The notes under the pieces were generated by a model. That model was not told the origin of the DNA, did no database searches, and saw only the letters and a program-made list of their open reading frames with translations. The position numbers were made by a program, and so were the translations under genes. Of a DNA stretch of 64,000 bases, positions 34,879-43,837 are shown in pieces; the stretch's first letter is position 1, and each line of letters opens with the position of its first letter. The stretch covers positions 186,001-250,000 of the forward strand of contig CAVXYY010000002.1 in assembly GCA_963766195.1 (NCBI GenBank), written 5' to 3'. Source of the stretch: JAHEFT01 sp963766195. GTDB taxonomy: Bacteria; Pseudomonadota; Gammaproteobacteria; Xanthomonadales; SZUA-36.

Positions 34879-35505
34879 TCAGCGCCCGCTGCGGGTCAGG
34901 CCAAGACCCTGCAGGAACGCGACCAGCGCTTCCATTTCAGTCTTGCCGTTGACGGCATCAGCGGCCGCGGCAATTTCCTCGTCGGTGTAGGGATCGCCCA
35001 GTGTTTGCAGCACGCTCAGCTTGCGCTGCACCAGCTCCGGGTCGACCTGGTTTTCCAGCAGCCAGGGGTAGCCGGGCATATTCGATTCGGGAACGACGTC
35101 GCGCGGGTTGATCAGGTGAATGACATGCCAGTCATCGCTGTACCGCCCGCCGACCCTGGCCAGGTCTGGACCGGTTCTTTTCGAGCCCCATTGGAACGGA
35201 CGGTCATATACCGATTCTCCAGCCACGGAGAACTTGCCGTAACGTTCGGTCTCACTGCGGAACGGCCGGATCATCTGGGAATGACAGTTGTAGCAACCTT
35301 CCCTGACGAAGATGTCCCGTCCGGCAAGCCGTAACGCTGAATAAGGCTTGACGCCTTCAGAAGGGGTTGTCACCTGCGTACCGAAGATCAGCGGCAGAAT
35401 TTCGACCAGTCCGCCAAGGCTGACCGCCACGACGATGAATACCGACATCAGGATGATGTTTTTCTCTAGCCTTTTATGTCCTTTGCTCATGCGTGCTCTC
35501 CCCAA
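34879..35505 (-). CDS. ccoO: Cbb3 oxidase monoheme subunit II, CcoO
   Basis: 208 residues, one N-terminal membrane anchor (about 12-35) and a c-type heme site CYNCHSQMIRPF near residue 72. The distal ligand region is PESNMPGYPWL near 138. CcoO receives electrons from CcoP. The start lies 19 bases inside the ccoN 3' end, and ccoQ follows by 14 bases. Confidence 0.96.
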   Translation of the reverse strand: MGRARMSKGHKRLEKNIILMSVFIVVAVSLGGLVEILPLIFGTQVTTPSEGVKPYSALRLAGRDIFVREGCYNCHSQMIRPFRSETERYGKFSVAGESVYDRPFQWGSKRTGPDLARVGGRYSDDWHVIHLINPRDVVPESNMPGYPWLLENQVDPELVQRKLSVLQTLGDPYTDEEIAAAADAVNGKTEMEALVAFLQGLGLTRSGR

Positions 35506-36908
35506 ATCGCAGGTTCTGCAGCTTTGAATTCAGGCGCCGTACCCTGGGTCATGGTCTTGAAGGTATTCCAGGCCATGATGAACATTCCGCACAGGAACAG
35601 GGTGCCGCCCAAAAGGCGGATTATGTAGTAAGGCTTGGTAGCCGCAATGGTTTCGATGAAGGTGTAGGTCAAGGTTCCATCGTCATTGAATGCACGCCAC
35701 ATCAGGCCCTGCATGACACCGGCAATCCACATCGAGGCAATGTAAAGAACGATACCGATCGTCGCGATCCAGAAATGCGCGTCGACAGCCTTTACGCTGT
35801 ACATCACCTTGTTGCCCATCAGGCGTGGCATCAGGCTGTACATGGAACCGATGGTCATCATTGCTACCCAGCCCAGCGCACCGGAATGCACGTGGCCGAT
35901 GGTCCAGTCCGTGTAATGACTGAGCGCATTGACCGTCTTGATCGACATCATCGGGCCTTCAAAGGTCGACATGCCGTAAAAACTCAATGCAACGATCATG
36001 AATTTCAGCACCGGATCGGTGCGCAGTTTGTGCCAGTGCCCGGACAGGGTCATTACACCGTTGATCATACCGCCCCAGCTGGGCGCAAGCAGAATCAGCG
36101 AGAATACCATTCCAAGCGACTGAACCCAGTCCGGCAGCGCCGTGTAATGCAGGTGATGCGGCCCCGCCCACATGTAGATGGCGATCAACGCCCAGAAATG
36201 CACGATAGACAGGCGATAGGAGTAGACCGGTCCCTCGGCCTGCTTGGGCACGAAGTAGTACATCATGGCCAGGAACCCTGCGGTCAGGAAGAATCCGACG
36301 GCATTATGGCCGTACCACCATTGCACCATGGCGTCGACCGACCCGGTGTAAACTTCATAGGACTTGGTCATGGTCACCGGCAGGGAGAGGTTGTTGACAA
36401 TGTGCAGCAACGCAATCGTGATAATGAAGGCCGCGTAAAACCAGTTTGCAACGTAAATGTGACTGACCCGGCGCTTGATGATTGTCCCGAAGAAAACCAC
36501 GGCATAGGCCACCCAAACCACGGTAATCAGGATATCGATTGGCCACTCGAGTTCGGCATATTCTTTACCCTGGGTCCATCCCATGGGTAAGGAGACCGCC
36601 GCAGCGAGGATGACCAGTTGCCAGCCCCAGAATACGAATGAAGCGAGTCCGCCGGCGAACAGCCTGACGTGGCAGGTGCGCTGAACCACGTAGAGCGAGG
36701 TTCCAATCAGCGCCGAACCGCCGAAGGCGAAAATTACCGCGTTGGTGTGCAGCGGGCGAAGCCTGCCATAAGTCAGCCAGGGAATATCGAAATTCAGTGC
36801 CGGAAGCCATAACTGGGCAGCGATGATCACGCCGACCAGCATGCCCACGATCCCCCAGATTACCGTCATGACGACAAACTGCCGCACCACTTTATCGTTG
36901 TAGGTCAT
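35487..36908 (-). CDS. ccoN: Cbb3-type cytochrome c oxidase catalytic subunit I, CcoN
   Basis: 473 residues, about twelve membrane helices, the proton-pumping oxygen-reducing core with heme b, heme b3 and CuB. Heme ligands are in RPLHTNAVIFAF near residue 50 and GHVHSGALGW near 340. CuB ligands are in WWYGHNAVGFFLTAGFLAMMYY near 198 and the GPHHLHY region near 247. It is the first gene of ccoNOQP, behind a 100-base gap containing the HiPIP terminator, so its promoter is within about 36909-36965. Confidence 0.97.
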   Translation of the reverse strand: MTYNDKVVRQFVVMTVIWGIVGMLVGVIIAAQLWLPALNFDIPWLTYGRLRPLHTNAVIFAFGGSALIGTSLYVVQRTCHVRLFAGGLASFVFWGWQLVILAAAVSLPMGWTQGKEYAELEWPIDILITVVWVAYAVVFFGTIIKRRVSHIYVANWFYAAFIITIALLHIVNNLSLPVTMTKSYEVYTGSVDAMVQWWYGHNAVGFFLTAGFLAMMYYFVPKQAEGPVYSYRLSIVHFWALIAIYMWAGPHHLHYTALPDWVQSLGMVFSLILLAPSWGGMINGVMTLSGHWHKLRTDPVLKFMIVALSFYGMSTFEGPMMSIKTVNALSHYTDWTIGHVHSGALGWVAMMTIGSMYSLMPRLMGNKVMYSVKAVDAHFWIATIGIVLYIASMWIAGVMQGLMWRAFNDDGTLTYTFIETIAATKPYYIIRLLGGTLFLCGMFIMAWNTFKTMTQGTAPEFKAAEPAIWGEHA

Positions 36909-36965
36909 GTTAATTTTCCAGTTGTTCAGTCACAAAAGGTTTTATGTCATGCGCCATAAAGGTGC

Positions 36966-36994
36966 AAAAAAAAACCCGGCCTGTGAGGGCCGGG
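36966..36994 (-). terminator. Terminator of the HiPIP gene
   Basis: A 7-bp stem CCCGGCC/GGCCGGG (36975-36981 with 36988-36994) with loop TGTGAG. On the minus strand it is followed by nine Ts (36974-36966). It lies 14 bases after the HiPIP stop and separates it from ccoN. Confidence 0.9.
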
Positions 36995-37007
36995 AGTTAC
37001 AAAAAAA

Positions 37008-37352
37008 TCAGGATTTGACCACCCATGCATTACACCAGCCATTTCCCTTGACCAGGTTATTCTGGAAGATACTGCAGGGCGCCATTTCGTCATCAGCAGC
37101 ACCGGCAAAAAGGGCGCAGTTGTGACAGAACTGGTTGGCGCCTGCCTCACCGGCACGTTTCGGAAACTTGGTGGTGTCTACGGTCGTTGCATCCAGTGTA
37201 TAACCCATGGCTTGTGCCAATGGCTCTTCCGGGTTGACTTCATCTGCCGCGAGTAACTGAATCGGGATGGCGGAAAGCGCAAGCGCGCCGCCACCGGCCT
37301 TGACACCAAGTTTCAGGAAATTGCGACGGTTGATCATTTTCACGTTTTTCAT
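37008..37352 (-). CDS. High-potential iron-sulfur protein (HiPIP)
   Basis: 114 residues. The N-terminus has a Tat signal (NRRNFLKLG, then a hydrophobic stretch ending near LLAADE), as expected for a cofactor-loaded periplasmic protein. The mature part has the HiPIP cysteine pattern: CHNC, C in MAPCSIF and C in GNGWCNAW. HiPIPs carry single electrons from bc1 complexes to reaction centres or terminal oxidases; next to ccoN, an oxidase donor role is likely. GGAGG lies 5 bases before the ATG. It has its own terminator. Confidence 0.93.
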   Translation of the reverse strand: MKNVKMINRRNFLKLGVKAGGGALALSAIPIQLLAADEVNPEEPLAQAMGYTLDATTVDTTKFPKRAGEAGANQFCHNCALFAGAADDEMAPCSIFQNNLVKGNGWCNAWVVKS

Positions 37353-37389
37353 CTTTGCCTCCGGGATGGGGAATCATTTACTTTCACTT

Positions 37390-37800
37390 TCAATAACCTT
37401 GCTGGTTTTGCAACCGTTCCAGCAAATCCAGCAACCTGGATTGCGGAAACGGCTTGTCCAGAAAATCTGTAGCTCCCTGCCTGATCAAATCGACAGCGCC
37501 CTGCAAAGGCAGATCATGGCCCGTGAAGATTACCGGTATGCCGCCGGTCGAGCAACGCTCCAGAATTTCCTGCGGGGTACAATCCGGCAGGCTGGATTCG
37601 CTGATCACAGCAACAACAGGTTTGTCCTGGATAACATTGACGAGTTTGTCGCAGTCATCCAGACAGAAAACCTGCCAGCCTTCTCCTTCGAGCAGAACAT
37701 TCAGGGCGTCCCTGACCGGAACATCCGGCTCGATCAGAACCACCACTCGTTTGTTGTTTTTACTGTCTACCGTACGATCCCCTGGTGTGGTTGCAGCCAA
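37390..37800 (-). CDS. Stand-alone receiver-like protein with Glu in place of the phosphorylated Asp
   Basis: 136 residues forming a single CheY-like domain. Thr93 (PVIFTGH) and Lys116 (DFLDKPF) of the switch are conserved. The acceptor position reads ISESSLPD, so the usual Asp is Glu68, and the acidic pair at strand 1 is EP (LIEPD). The protein therefore probably cannot be phosphorylated in the normal way and may mimic an active state. It has no output domain. The start is a TTG with no clear ribosome site, so the N-terminus is uncertain. It lies downstream of fixJ behind a FixJ-box-like sequence, suggesting it is a FixJ target feeding back on the system. Confidence 0.75.
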   Translation of the reverse strand: MAATTPGDRTVDSKNNKRVVVLIEPDVPVRDALNVLLEGEGWQVFCLDDCDKLVNVIQDKPVVAVISESSLPDCTPQEILERCSTGGIPVIFTGHDLPLQGAVDLIRQGATDFLDKPFPQSRLLDLLERLQNQQGY

Positions 37801-37857
37801 TTTTTTAGAGTAACCAGGCGTTTGCAGAATGCTAACGGCAACGCCATCTCATACCAT

Positions 37858-37873
37858 CAGGGAAATTACCTAG
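37858..37873 (-). promoter_or_regulatory. FixJ-box-like sequence upstream of the receiver gene
   Basis: On the minus strand CTAGGTAATTTCCCTG; the first 14 bases match 12 of 14 positions of the rhizobial FixJ target TTAAGTAATTTCCC. It lies 58-73 bases before the receiver gene start and just after the fixJ stop, the usual position for a FixJ-activated promoter. The consensus is recalled from rhizobial fixK/nifA promoters. Confidence 0.5.
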
Positions 37874-37900
37874 TTAGAAAATGTCCTGGGTCATCCAGGT

Positions 37901-38520
37901 TCAAATTTTTTCCGGCTCCAGCAGGGCTATCATCCTCACGAGGGCCGGAAGCGAGTCTGCAGCCATCTTGTCCATCACGTGGGCGCGGTGAATCTCGACG
38001 GTTCTCGGGCTGATCCCGAGCGCCTCCGCTATCCTCTTGTTGGGCAGTCCTTTCGCGAGTAAACGCAATACATCCTGTTCGCGGGGTGTGCAGGAATCAA
38101 GCCGTGACTGGAGCTCATGCAGCTCCTATCAAGTGTTGCCGGGAAGACTGGTATTGCTCGATGGCAGAACGGACTTTTCGCGAGTAATTCACCTTCCCTG
38201 AATGGCTTGGTCAGGAAGTCATAGGCGCCTTGTTTTATCGCGGAAACCGCCAGCGGGATGTCGCCATGACCGGTTATGAAAATCACCGGGTACGGAAGGT
38301 GTTTACGGCTGAGGATTTTGAACAATTCCAGTCCGTCGGTGCCGGGCATGCGGATATCGAGCAACATGCAATCAAAGGCCGGGGAATTTTTGTCGGACAG
38401 GAAAATGTCTGCAGATTCATAGACGCAGCTGCGCAGACCGCCGGCATAAAGCAACAGGCGCAGCGATTCCCTGATCGCTTCATCGTCATCGATAATGCAT
38501 ACGAAGTGGTCTTTTGTCAT
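37901..38520 (-). CDS. fixJ: FixJ-family response regulator, two frame breaks
   Basis: LuxR-type regulator paired with the upstream FixL. The receiver domain is intact, with DDDEAIRESL, the phospho-acceptor in MLLDIRMPG near residue 55, and KPFREGELL at its end. Two extra bases then displace the frame: in TTTT 38175-38178 and in CC 38125-38126. Corrected, it reads AKVRSAIEQYQSSRQHLIEL, then the HTH domain CTPREQDVLRLLAKGLPNKR and SPRTVEIHRAHVMDKM, to about 205 residues. Length remainder two fits two insertions. The gene starts 9 bases after the fixL stop. Confidence 0.85.
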
Positions 38521-38528
38521 GGCATTTC

Positions 38529-39659
38529 TCAGCCTATGAACTCGAGCGGTAATGACAGTGTAAACCGGCAGCCGCCTGTTTTGGGCTGCGTATACTTCAA
38601 ACTACCGCCATGGGCGTGAGCGATGGTTTTGCAGATGGACAGACCCAGGCCCACGCCTTTGGGCTTGGTGGTAAAAAAGGCTTCGAACAGGCGGCTGTGA
38701 TCAGATGCCGGAACACCGGGGCCGTTGTCGGTGACCGATATCAACACCTCCGATGCGGCTTCCTTGATGCGAATTTCGATGCGGCCATCCTGTTGGCCGG
38801 CCAGCGAGATGGCATCCAGACTGTTTTTTACCAGGTTGACCAGTATTTGCTGGATATGGATCTCGTCTACATACAGCGGGTGAAGTGTTTCAAGGGGGAA
38901 GAAATGCAACTCTGTATTCGATCTTTTTATTTCAAATTCAAAAAGTAATAAAGTATTTCTAATAATTTGGTTTATATCATGACGGGCTTTACTGACAGTG
39001 CCGCTTCGCACCAGTTTGCGCAAACGCTGAACAACTTCAGCCGCCCGACGGGACTGCTCACCGATACGTTCACAGATCGAGTGAATGTCACCCGCGGAAG
39101 CTTCCGCCTTCCGGTTGATGATGCTACGACCGGCGTCGGCATAAGCGGCAATGGCGGTTAAAGGCTGGTTAATCTCGTGGGCGATACCGGCAGTAAGTTC
39201 ACCCAGGATAACCAGGCGGTCAGCGTGCAGAAGTTGCTCTTCCAGTTGCCGGACCTGCTCGCGGCTTGCCTGCACCTCACTCAAGTCTTTGATAATGCCA
39301 ACGTAATGGTTGCCGTGCTCCTGCCGGATTTCACCAACTGACAAAAACATCGGAAATATGCTGCCGTCGTGTTTCAGTCCGGACACCTCCCTGCCCTTGC
39401 CGATAATGGACGCTTTTCCCGTCTTCCCATATTGGCGCAGAAATATATCGTGCTGGCTGCGGTAAGGTTCAGGCATGAGCAGTTTCACATTACGGCCGAG
39501 CATCTGTGATTCGCTGTAGCCAAACATGTCCTGAGCAGCCTTGTTGAATCGTTGAATTGCTCCGTGGTCGTCAATGATGATGATGGCATCGACAGCCGCG
39601 TCCATCAGTGCGTCGAATGCAATCGAGGTGTTACTGATTCCGGTTTGGTTCAATACCAC
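38529..39659 (-). CDS. fixL: FixL-like heme-PAS oxygen-sensing histidine kinase
   Basis: Soluble 376-residue kinase. PAS domain (about residues 12-125) keeps the FixL heme features: proximal His70 in YRSQHDIFL and the FG-loop Arg90 in IIGKGREVSG. A coiled coil leads to the dimerisation domain with phospho-accepting His161 in GIAHEINQPL. The ATPase domain has the N box (QILVNLVKNSLDAI), DNGPG and GVGLGLSI motifs. Unlike S. meliloti FixL it has no membrane segments. The GTG start overlaps the ygfX 3' end by 10 bases, and fixJ follows. Confidence 0.92.
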   Translation of the reverse strand: MVLNQTGISNTSIAFDALMDAAVDAIIIIDDHGAIQRFNKAAQDMFGYSESQMLGRNVKLLMPEPYRSQHDIFLRQYGKTGKASIIGKGREVSGLKHDGSIFPMFLSVGEIRQEHGNHYVGIIKDLSEVQASREQVRQLEEQLLHADRLVILGELTAGIAHEINQPLTAIAAYADAGRSIINRKAEASAGDIHSICERIGEQSRRAAEVVQRLRKLVRSGTVSKARHDINQIIRNTLLLFEFEIKRSNTELHFFPLETLHPLYVDEIHIQQILVNLVKNSLDAISLAGQQDGRIEIRIKEAASEVLISVTDNGPGVPASDHSRLFEAFFTTKPKGVGLGLSICKTIAHAHGGSLKYTQPKTGGCRFTLSLPLEFIG

Positions 39660-40108
39660 GTGGCCTTTTGAAGATTAACTGCCGAAGTGCGCATATTGAG
39701 AAACTTCAGCAGGCGCCTGTATTCATCGGGCGTATTTTCCGATGCGCAGATCACGCAATGATAGCGCCTGCGACTATCCGGCTCAAACAGCGCCAGGACG
39801 CAAAACCAGCGGGTCACCCAGGAGTTTTCCTCCAACCGGGCTTCCGATTGTGTTCCGTGAAGGCTCGCGACCTGCGCGGTGCCGTCTGCTCCCAAGCTGA
39901 TCAAACCGGATTGGCTTTTTCTAACACTGAGCAAATGCGCCGTAAAACCGGAGATTCCGAGCGCCAACACGGTGCAGAACTTCCAGCCCGAAGCGGCTGG
40001 CGTCAACAGGATGGCTGCCAGCGCCGAGCATTGCGACAAGAAAGTGGGCGAAGCGGAGCCAGGGACTCACGCCAAACCTTAAAGCCAGGGCGTCACTCCC
40101 GGGCACTG
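39650..40108 (-). CDS. ygfX: YgfX-like (CptA) membrane protein, probably frameshifted
   Basis: Two-helix membrane protein of the YgfX family, which partners SdhE in many Gammaproteobacteria. The C-terminal frame (SALAAILLTPAASGWKF to NLQKATWY) is clear. Its N-terminal part in the same frame is poor and starts with TTG. In another frame, directly after sdhE, is LALRFGVSPWLRFAHFLVAM, a good match for a YgfX start, so a frame break near 40015-40050 is likely. The precise start is uncertain. Confidence 0.55.
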
Positions 40109-40341
40109 AGCACCCGCTCCAGGAGTTTCCGGTAAGGCGCAGCTCCCGGCAGCGACGGGTCCTGGAACCAGCCCCAAAGCACGTCATCTTCTGTCTGCAG
40201 AAGGGATTCAAATTCCGGCCAGGAGCCCTGGGCCAGGGGTTGCGGGTTCTGTGCGATGAAACGCTCCAACAGAATGTCCAGCTCTTTCATCCCACGGCGG
40301 CAAAGCCACTTCAATTTCCTGACGCGCGCATCACCTCTCAT
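40093..40341 (-). CDS. sdhE: FAD assembly factor SdhE
   Basis: 82 residues of the YgfY/SdhE family, which helps attach FAD covalently to SdhA. The conserved RRGMKELDILLERF block with the RGM(K/R)E motif near residues 16-29 binds the flavoprotein, followed by FESLLQTEDDVLWGWF. It lies 12 bases after the sdhB stop, in the sdhCDAB operon. Confidence 0.93.
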   Translation of the reverse strand: MRGDARVRKLKWLCRRGMKELDILLERFIAQNPQPLAQGSWPEFESLLQTEDDVLWGWFQDPSLPGAAPYRKLLERVLSARE

Positions 40342-40353
40342 GCGTGGCTGAAC

Positions 40354-41139
40354 TCAGATACCCCTGCGGGCCATCAGCATTTTCTTGGTTTCAGCGATGG
40401 CTTTTGCCGGATTCAGGCCTTTGGGACAGGTCTTGGTACAGTTCATGATCGTGTGGCAACGATAAAGCCGGAACGGATCTTCCAGGTCATCCAGCCGCTC
40501 TCCGCTGGCCTCGTCCCGTGAGTCTGCGAGCCAGCGATAAGCCTGTAACAGGATGGCCGGCCCCAGGTAGCGGTCGCCGTTCCACCAGTAACTGGGACAG
40601 GATGTCGAGCAGCAGGCACAGAGGATGCACTCGTAAAGACCATCCAGTTTTTGACGGTCCTGCTTGGATTGCAGCCTTTCGCGGTCGGGCGGCGTGGTGC
40701 TTTGCGTCCGGATCCACGGACGGATGGTTGCGTATTGTGCGTAGAAATGCGAGAGGTCCGGAACGATGTCTTTCACGACCGGAAGGTGGGGTAGCGGATT
40801 GATCTTCACGTCACCCTTGATGGCGGAGATCGGCTTGGTGCAGGCCAGCGTATTGGTGCCATCAATGTTCATCGCGCATGACCCGCAGATGCCTTCACGG
40901 CAGGAACGCCGGAAAGTCAGCGTAGGGTCGATTTCGTTCTTGATCTTGATGATGGCGTCGAGCACCATGGGGCCGCAGCTGTCGAGGTCAACTTCGAAAC
41001 TGTCGATGCTCGGGTTGTTGCCGTCATCAGGGTTCCAGCGGTAGATTCGGAACACCCTGATGTTTTTTGCGCCCGCCGGTGCCTTGAAGGTCTTGCCCTT
41101 GCCGATCCGTGAGTTCTTGGGAAGTTGGAATTCAGCCAT
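40354..41139 (-). CDS. sdhB: Succinate dehydrogenase iron-sulfur subunit
   Basis: 261 residues from the ATG at 41139 (MAEFQLPKNSRIGKG), one base after the sdhA stop. The 2Fe-2S cluster site is CREGICGSCAMNIDG plus a later NTLAC. The 4Fe-4S and 3Fe-4S sites are CILCACCSTSCPSYWWN and CHTIMNCTKTCPKGLNP. It passes electrons from the FAD subunit to the quinone pool. Confidence 0.97.
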   Translation of the reverse strand: MAEFQLPKNSRIGKGKTFKAPAGAKNIRVFRIYRWNPDDGNNPSIDSFEVDLDSCGPMVLDAIIKIKNEIDPTLTFRRSCREGICGSCAMNIDGTNTLACTKPISAIKGDVKINPLPHLPVVKDIVPDLSHFYAQYATIRPWIRTQSTTPPDRERLQSKQDRQKLDGLYECILCACCSTSCPSYWWNGDRYLGPAILLQAYRWLADSRDEASGERLDDLEDPFRLYRCHTIMNCTKTCPKGLNPAKAIAETKKMLMARRGI

Positions 41140-41140
41140 T

Positions 41141-42932
41141 TCAATAAACCCTCGCCTTGGGTGGCACCACTTCGACATCGTCAGTCAGCGTGTACATGTG
41201 AACCGGCCGGTAATCCAGCCTGGCTTTTCCGTCGCTGTCGAGCCAGCACAGCGTGTGTTTGTGCCATTGCACATCGTCACGGTCGGGAAAGTCTTCGCGT
41301 GCATGCGCGCCCCTGCTTTCCCGGCGGTTCTCGGCCGAGAGCATGGTCGTCACAGCGCACCCGAGCAGGTTGCGCAATTCCAGCGTTTCGACCAGGTCTG
41401 AATTCCAGACCAGGGACCGGTCGGTAACGGCAACATCACTGAAAGACCGGTACACGTCGCCGATCAGGCGGCAGCCCTCTTCCAAAACTTCGCCGGTCCG
41501 GAAAACCGCCGCATTGCTCTGCATGACCGATTGCATCGCGTCACGGATTTGAGCCGTACTCTTTTTACCGCTGGCGTTTCGCAGCGCATCAAAATCTGCC
41601 AGTAATTGTGTCAACAGTCGCTGTTGGCAGTTCGGAATGCCGGCCACCGGGTTCGATCAGCTCCGAGCAACGATGCGCTACCGCTCTGCCGAAGACTATG
41701 ATGTCGAGCAGTGAGTTCGACCCGAGGCGGTTGGCGCCGTGAACCGAAACGCAGGCTGCTTCGCCAATGGCAAACAGGCCAGGTACGATCGTATCAGGGT
41801 CTCCGTCCTTCAGCGTGACAACTTCACCCATGTAATTCGTAGGAATTCCACCCATGTTGTAATGGACCGTGGGCAGAACGGGTATGGGCTCTTTGGTGAC
41901 GTCTACCCCGGCAAAAATTTCAGCACTTTCAGCAATTCCGGGCAGCCGCTCATTGATGACATCTGCTCCCAGGTGCTGCAGGTTCAGGTGAATGTGGTCT
42001 CCTTTTGGTCCTACACCCCTGCCCTCGCGGATCTCGATGGTCATTGAACGGCTCACCACGTCACGCGACGCCAGGTCTTTGGCGTTGGGCGCATAGCGCT
42101 CCATGAACCGCTCCCCCTTGGAGTTGGTCAGGAAACCGCCTTCGCCGCGAACGCCTTCGGTGATCAGGCAGCCGGCACCGTAGATTCCGGTGGGGTGGAA
42201 TTGCACGAACTCCATGTCCTGCAGCGGCAGACCTGCACGCAAAACCATGCCGTTGCCATCTCCGGTGCAGGTATGCGCCGAGGTTGCGGAAAAATAACTC
42301 CGGCCATAGCCGCCGGTTGCCAGGATCACCGCGTGCGCCCGAAACAGGTGCAAGGTGCCGTCCGCCAGGTTCCAGGCGAGCACTCCCTTGCAGGCGCCGG
42401 ATTCATCCATCAGCAGGTCGATAGCGAAATATTCGATATAAAACGTGGCATCGTGTTTCAGTGACTGCTGGTAAAGGGTGTGCAGAATCGCGTGCCCGGT
42501 CCGGTCCGCCGCGGCGCAGGTGCGCTGAGCCGTTCCCTCACCGTAATGCGTGGTCATGCCGCCGAACGGACGCTGGTAGATGCGGCCGTCTTCCGTGCGC
42601 GAAAACGGAACACCAAAGTGTTCGAGTTCGATGACGGCCGGCACGGCTTCCCGGCACATGTACTCGATCGCATCCTGGTCACCCAGCCAGTCAGAGCCCT
42701 TGATGGTGTCGTACATGTGCCAGCGCCAGTCGTCTTCCCCCATGTTGCCCAGCGCCGCGGACATTCCGCCCTGTGCCGCCACGGTGTGGCTGCGCGTCGG
42801 AAAGACTTTGGTGATACAGGCGGTCGACAGCCCGGATGCCGCCACCCCCATGGTGGCCCGCAGTCCGGCGCCGCCGGCACCGACGACCAACACGTCGTAC
42901 TTGTGTTCCTGCAATTTATAGGATTCGCTCAT
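41141..42932 (-). CDS. sdhA: Succinate dehydrogenase flavoprotein subunit, one frame break
   Basis: About 596 residues. The N-terminal frame has the FAD loop VVGAGGAGLRATMG, the SHTVAAQGG motif with the histidine that binds FAD covalently, and the active-site region HPTGIYGAGCLITEG. It stops early at 41589. The rest (LLADFDALRNASG to the C-terminal YRPVHMYTLTDD) lies in the next frame. Deleting one base near 41605-41615 joins ATVD to QLLADFDAL as in the family. Length remainder one fits a single extra base. Confidence 0.93.
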
Positions 42933-42935
42933 CGG

Positions 42936-43316
42936 TCAGGCTCCCAGCGCCAGCTTGAGTACGTGGATAATCCCCAGCGCCATTCCGAAAAAGGCGGCGG
43001 CACGGATGACAAAATAGAGAACGACTTCGAGCACCGGGTGATGCACGTAATCTTCAATAACGACCTGGAGCCCAAGCATGGCGTGATACAGCAGGGTCAC
43101 GACCAGCAGAATCAGGAAAGCAGCGTTAAACGGCTGCGCAATAAACCGCGCGGATGTTGCATGGTCCGCACCGGTCAGGTGGAAAATGGCGAAAATAAAC
43201 CAGCCGGTAAGCACAATCAAAAAAACCGCTGACGCCCTCTGGGCATACCAGTGATGTACCCCCGATTTGGCGCTGCCGTGGCCGCGTGCGGTCGCCAGCG
43301 GGTTGCGCATGTTCAT
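42936..43316 (-). CDS. sdhD: Succinate dehydrogenase membrane anchor subunit SdhD
   Basis: 126 residues from the ATG at 43316, which overlaps the sdhC TGA as ATGA. Three membrane helices; the heme-ligand histidine is probably in LLYHAMLGLQVVIEDYVHH near residue 72. The longer open frame to 43565 is only sdhC in another frame. The N-terminal GSAKSGVHHWYAQRASAV is typical of SdhD. Confidence 0.94.
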   Translation of the reverse strand: MNMRNPLATARGHGSAKSGVHHWYAQRASAVFLIVLTGWFIFAIFHLTGADHATSARFIAQPFNAAFLILLVVTLLYHAMLGLQVVIEDYVHHPVLEVVLYFVIRAAAFFGMALGIIHVLKLALGA

Positions 43317-43699
43317 AGCATCACTCCCAGCAAAATAGCGGTTAGCACAACGGTGCCAATCAGCACCAGCCAGCCCGCCGTGTATGCGGTCTTGATGTCC
43401 AGCGCCCTGCCGGTGTCCCAAACCAGGTGACGGATTCCGTTCAGCAGGTGAAAGCTCAGACACAGGATGGATGCTGCGACGGCAAAGGCGCCCAGCCAGC
43501 CGCCGAGAAAGGTCAGCATCGCCTGGTAGGATTGTGGCCCCCTGGCGACCGCGATCAGGAACCATAGCAGCAAAGGGGTACCGACAACGCTCAGAAACAC
43601 GCCACTGGCGCGGTGTGTAATGGACATCAGGGACGTCATTTGCGGCTGGTAGTACGGCCCGATCATGAACGGGGACAAGGGTCTTTGTGGTGCTTTCAT
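43313..43699 (-). CDS. sdhC: Succinate dehydrogenase cytochrome b556 subunit SdhC
   Basis: 128 residues from the ATG at 43699 (MKAPQRPLSPFM). SITHRASGVFLS near residue 27 is the SdhC quinone-site motif, and FHLLNGIRHLVWDTG near 83 contains the heme b histidine. Three membrane helices. It is the first gene of the sdh operon. Confidence 0.94.
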   Translation of the reverse strand: MKAPQRPLSPFMIGPYYQPQMTSLMSITHRASGVFLSVVGTPLLLWFLIAVARGPQSYQAMLTFLGGWLGAFAVAASILCLSFHLLNGIRHLVWDTGRALDIKTAYTAGWLVLIGTVVLTAILLGVML

Positions 43700-43790
43700 G
43701 GCTATTCCGGACACTCTGGATATCATTGGAAGCGTACTGACTCGCGCAGACTTATTCAAGGTGTAAAGAGCTTCCTGTAACATACTGGTG

Positions 43791-43796
43791 ATTATA
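43791..43796 (-). promoter_or_regulatory. Likely -10 element of the sdhCDAB promoter
   Basis: TATAAT on the minus strand at 43796-43791, giving a leader of about 85 bases before sdhC. The -35 region is poor (TGTTTT at 17-base spacing; a TTGAAA is present but too close), so activation by a regulator is likely. Confidence 0.5.
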
Positions 43797-43837
43797 CCTC
43801 TGATTCATTTCAAAAACATACAGGTTGCCGTTTGACG

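Noticed and set aside
36922..36935. TTGTTCAGTCACAA upstream of ccoN as an FNR site
   Set aside because: Only the outer TTG/CAA match the consensus and it lies 14 bases from the ATG, inside any plausible leader, so not a credible activator site.
42936..43565. Longer sdhD reading from 43565
   Set aside because: The first 83 residues are sdhC in another frame; the ATGA overlap at 43313-43316 marks the real start.
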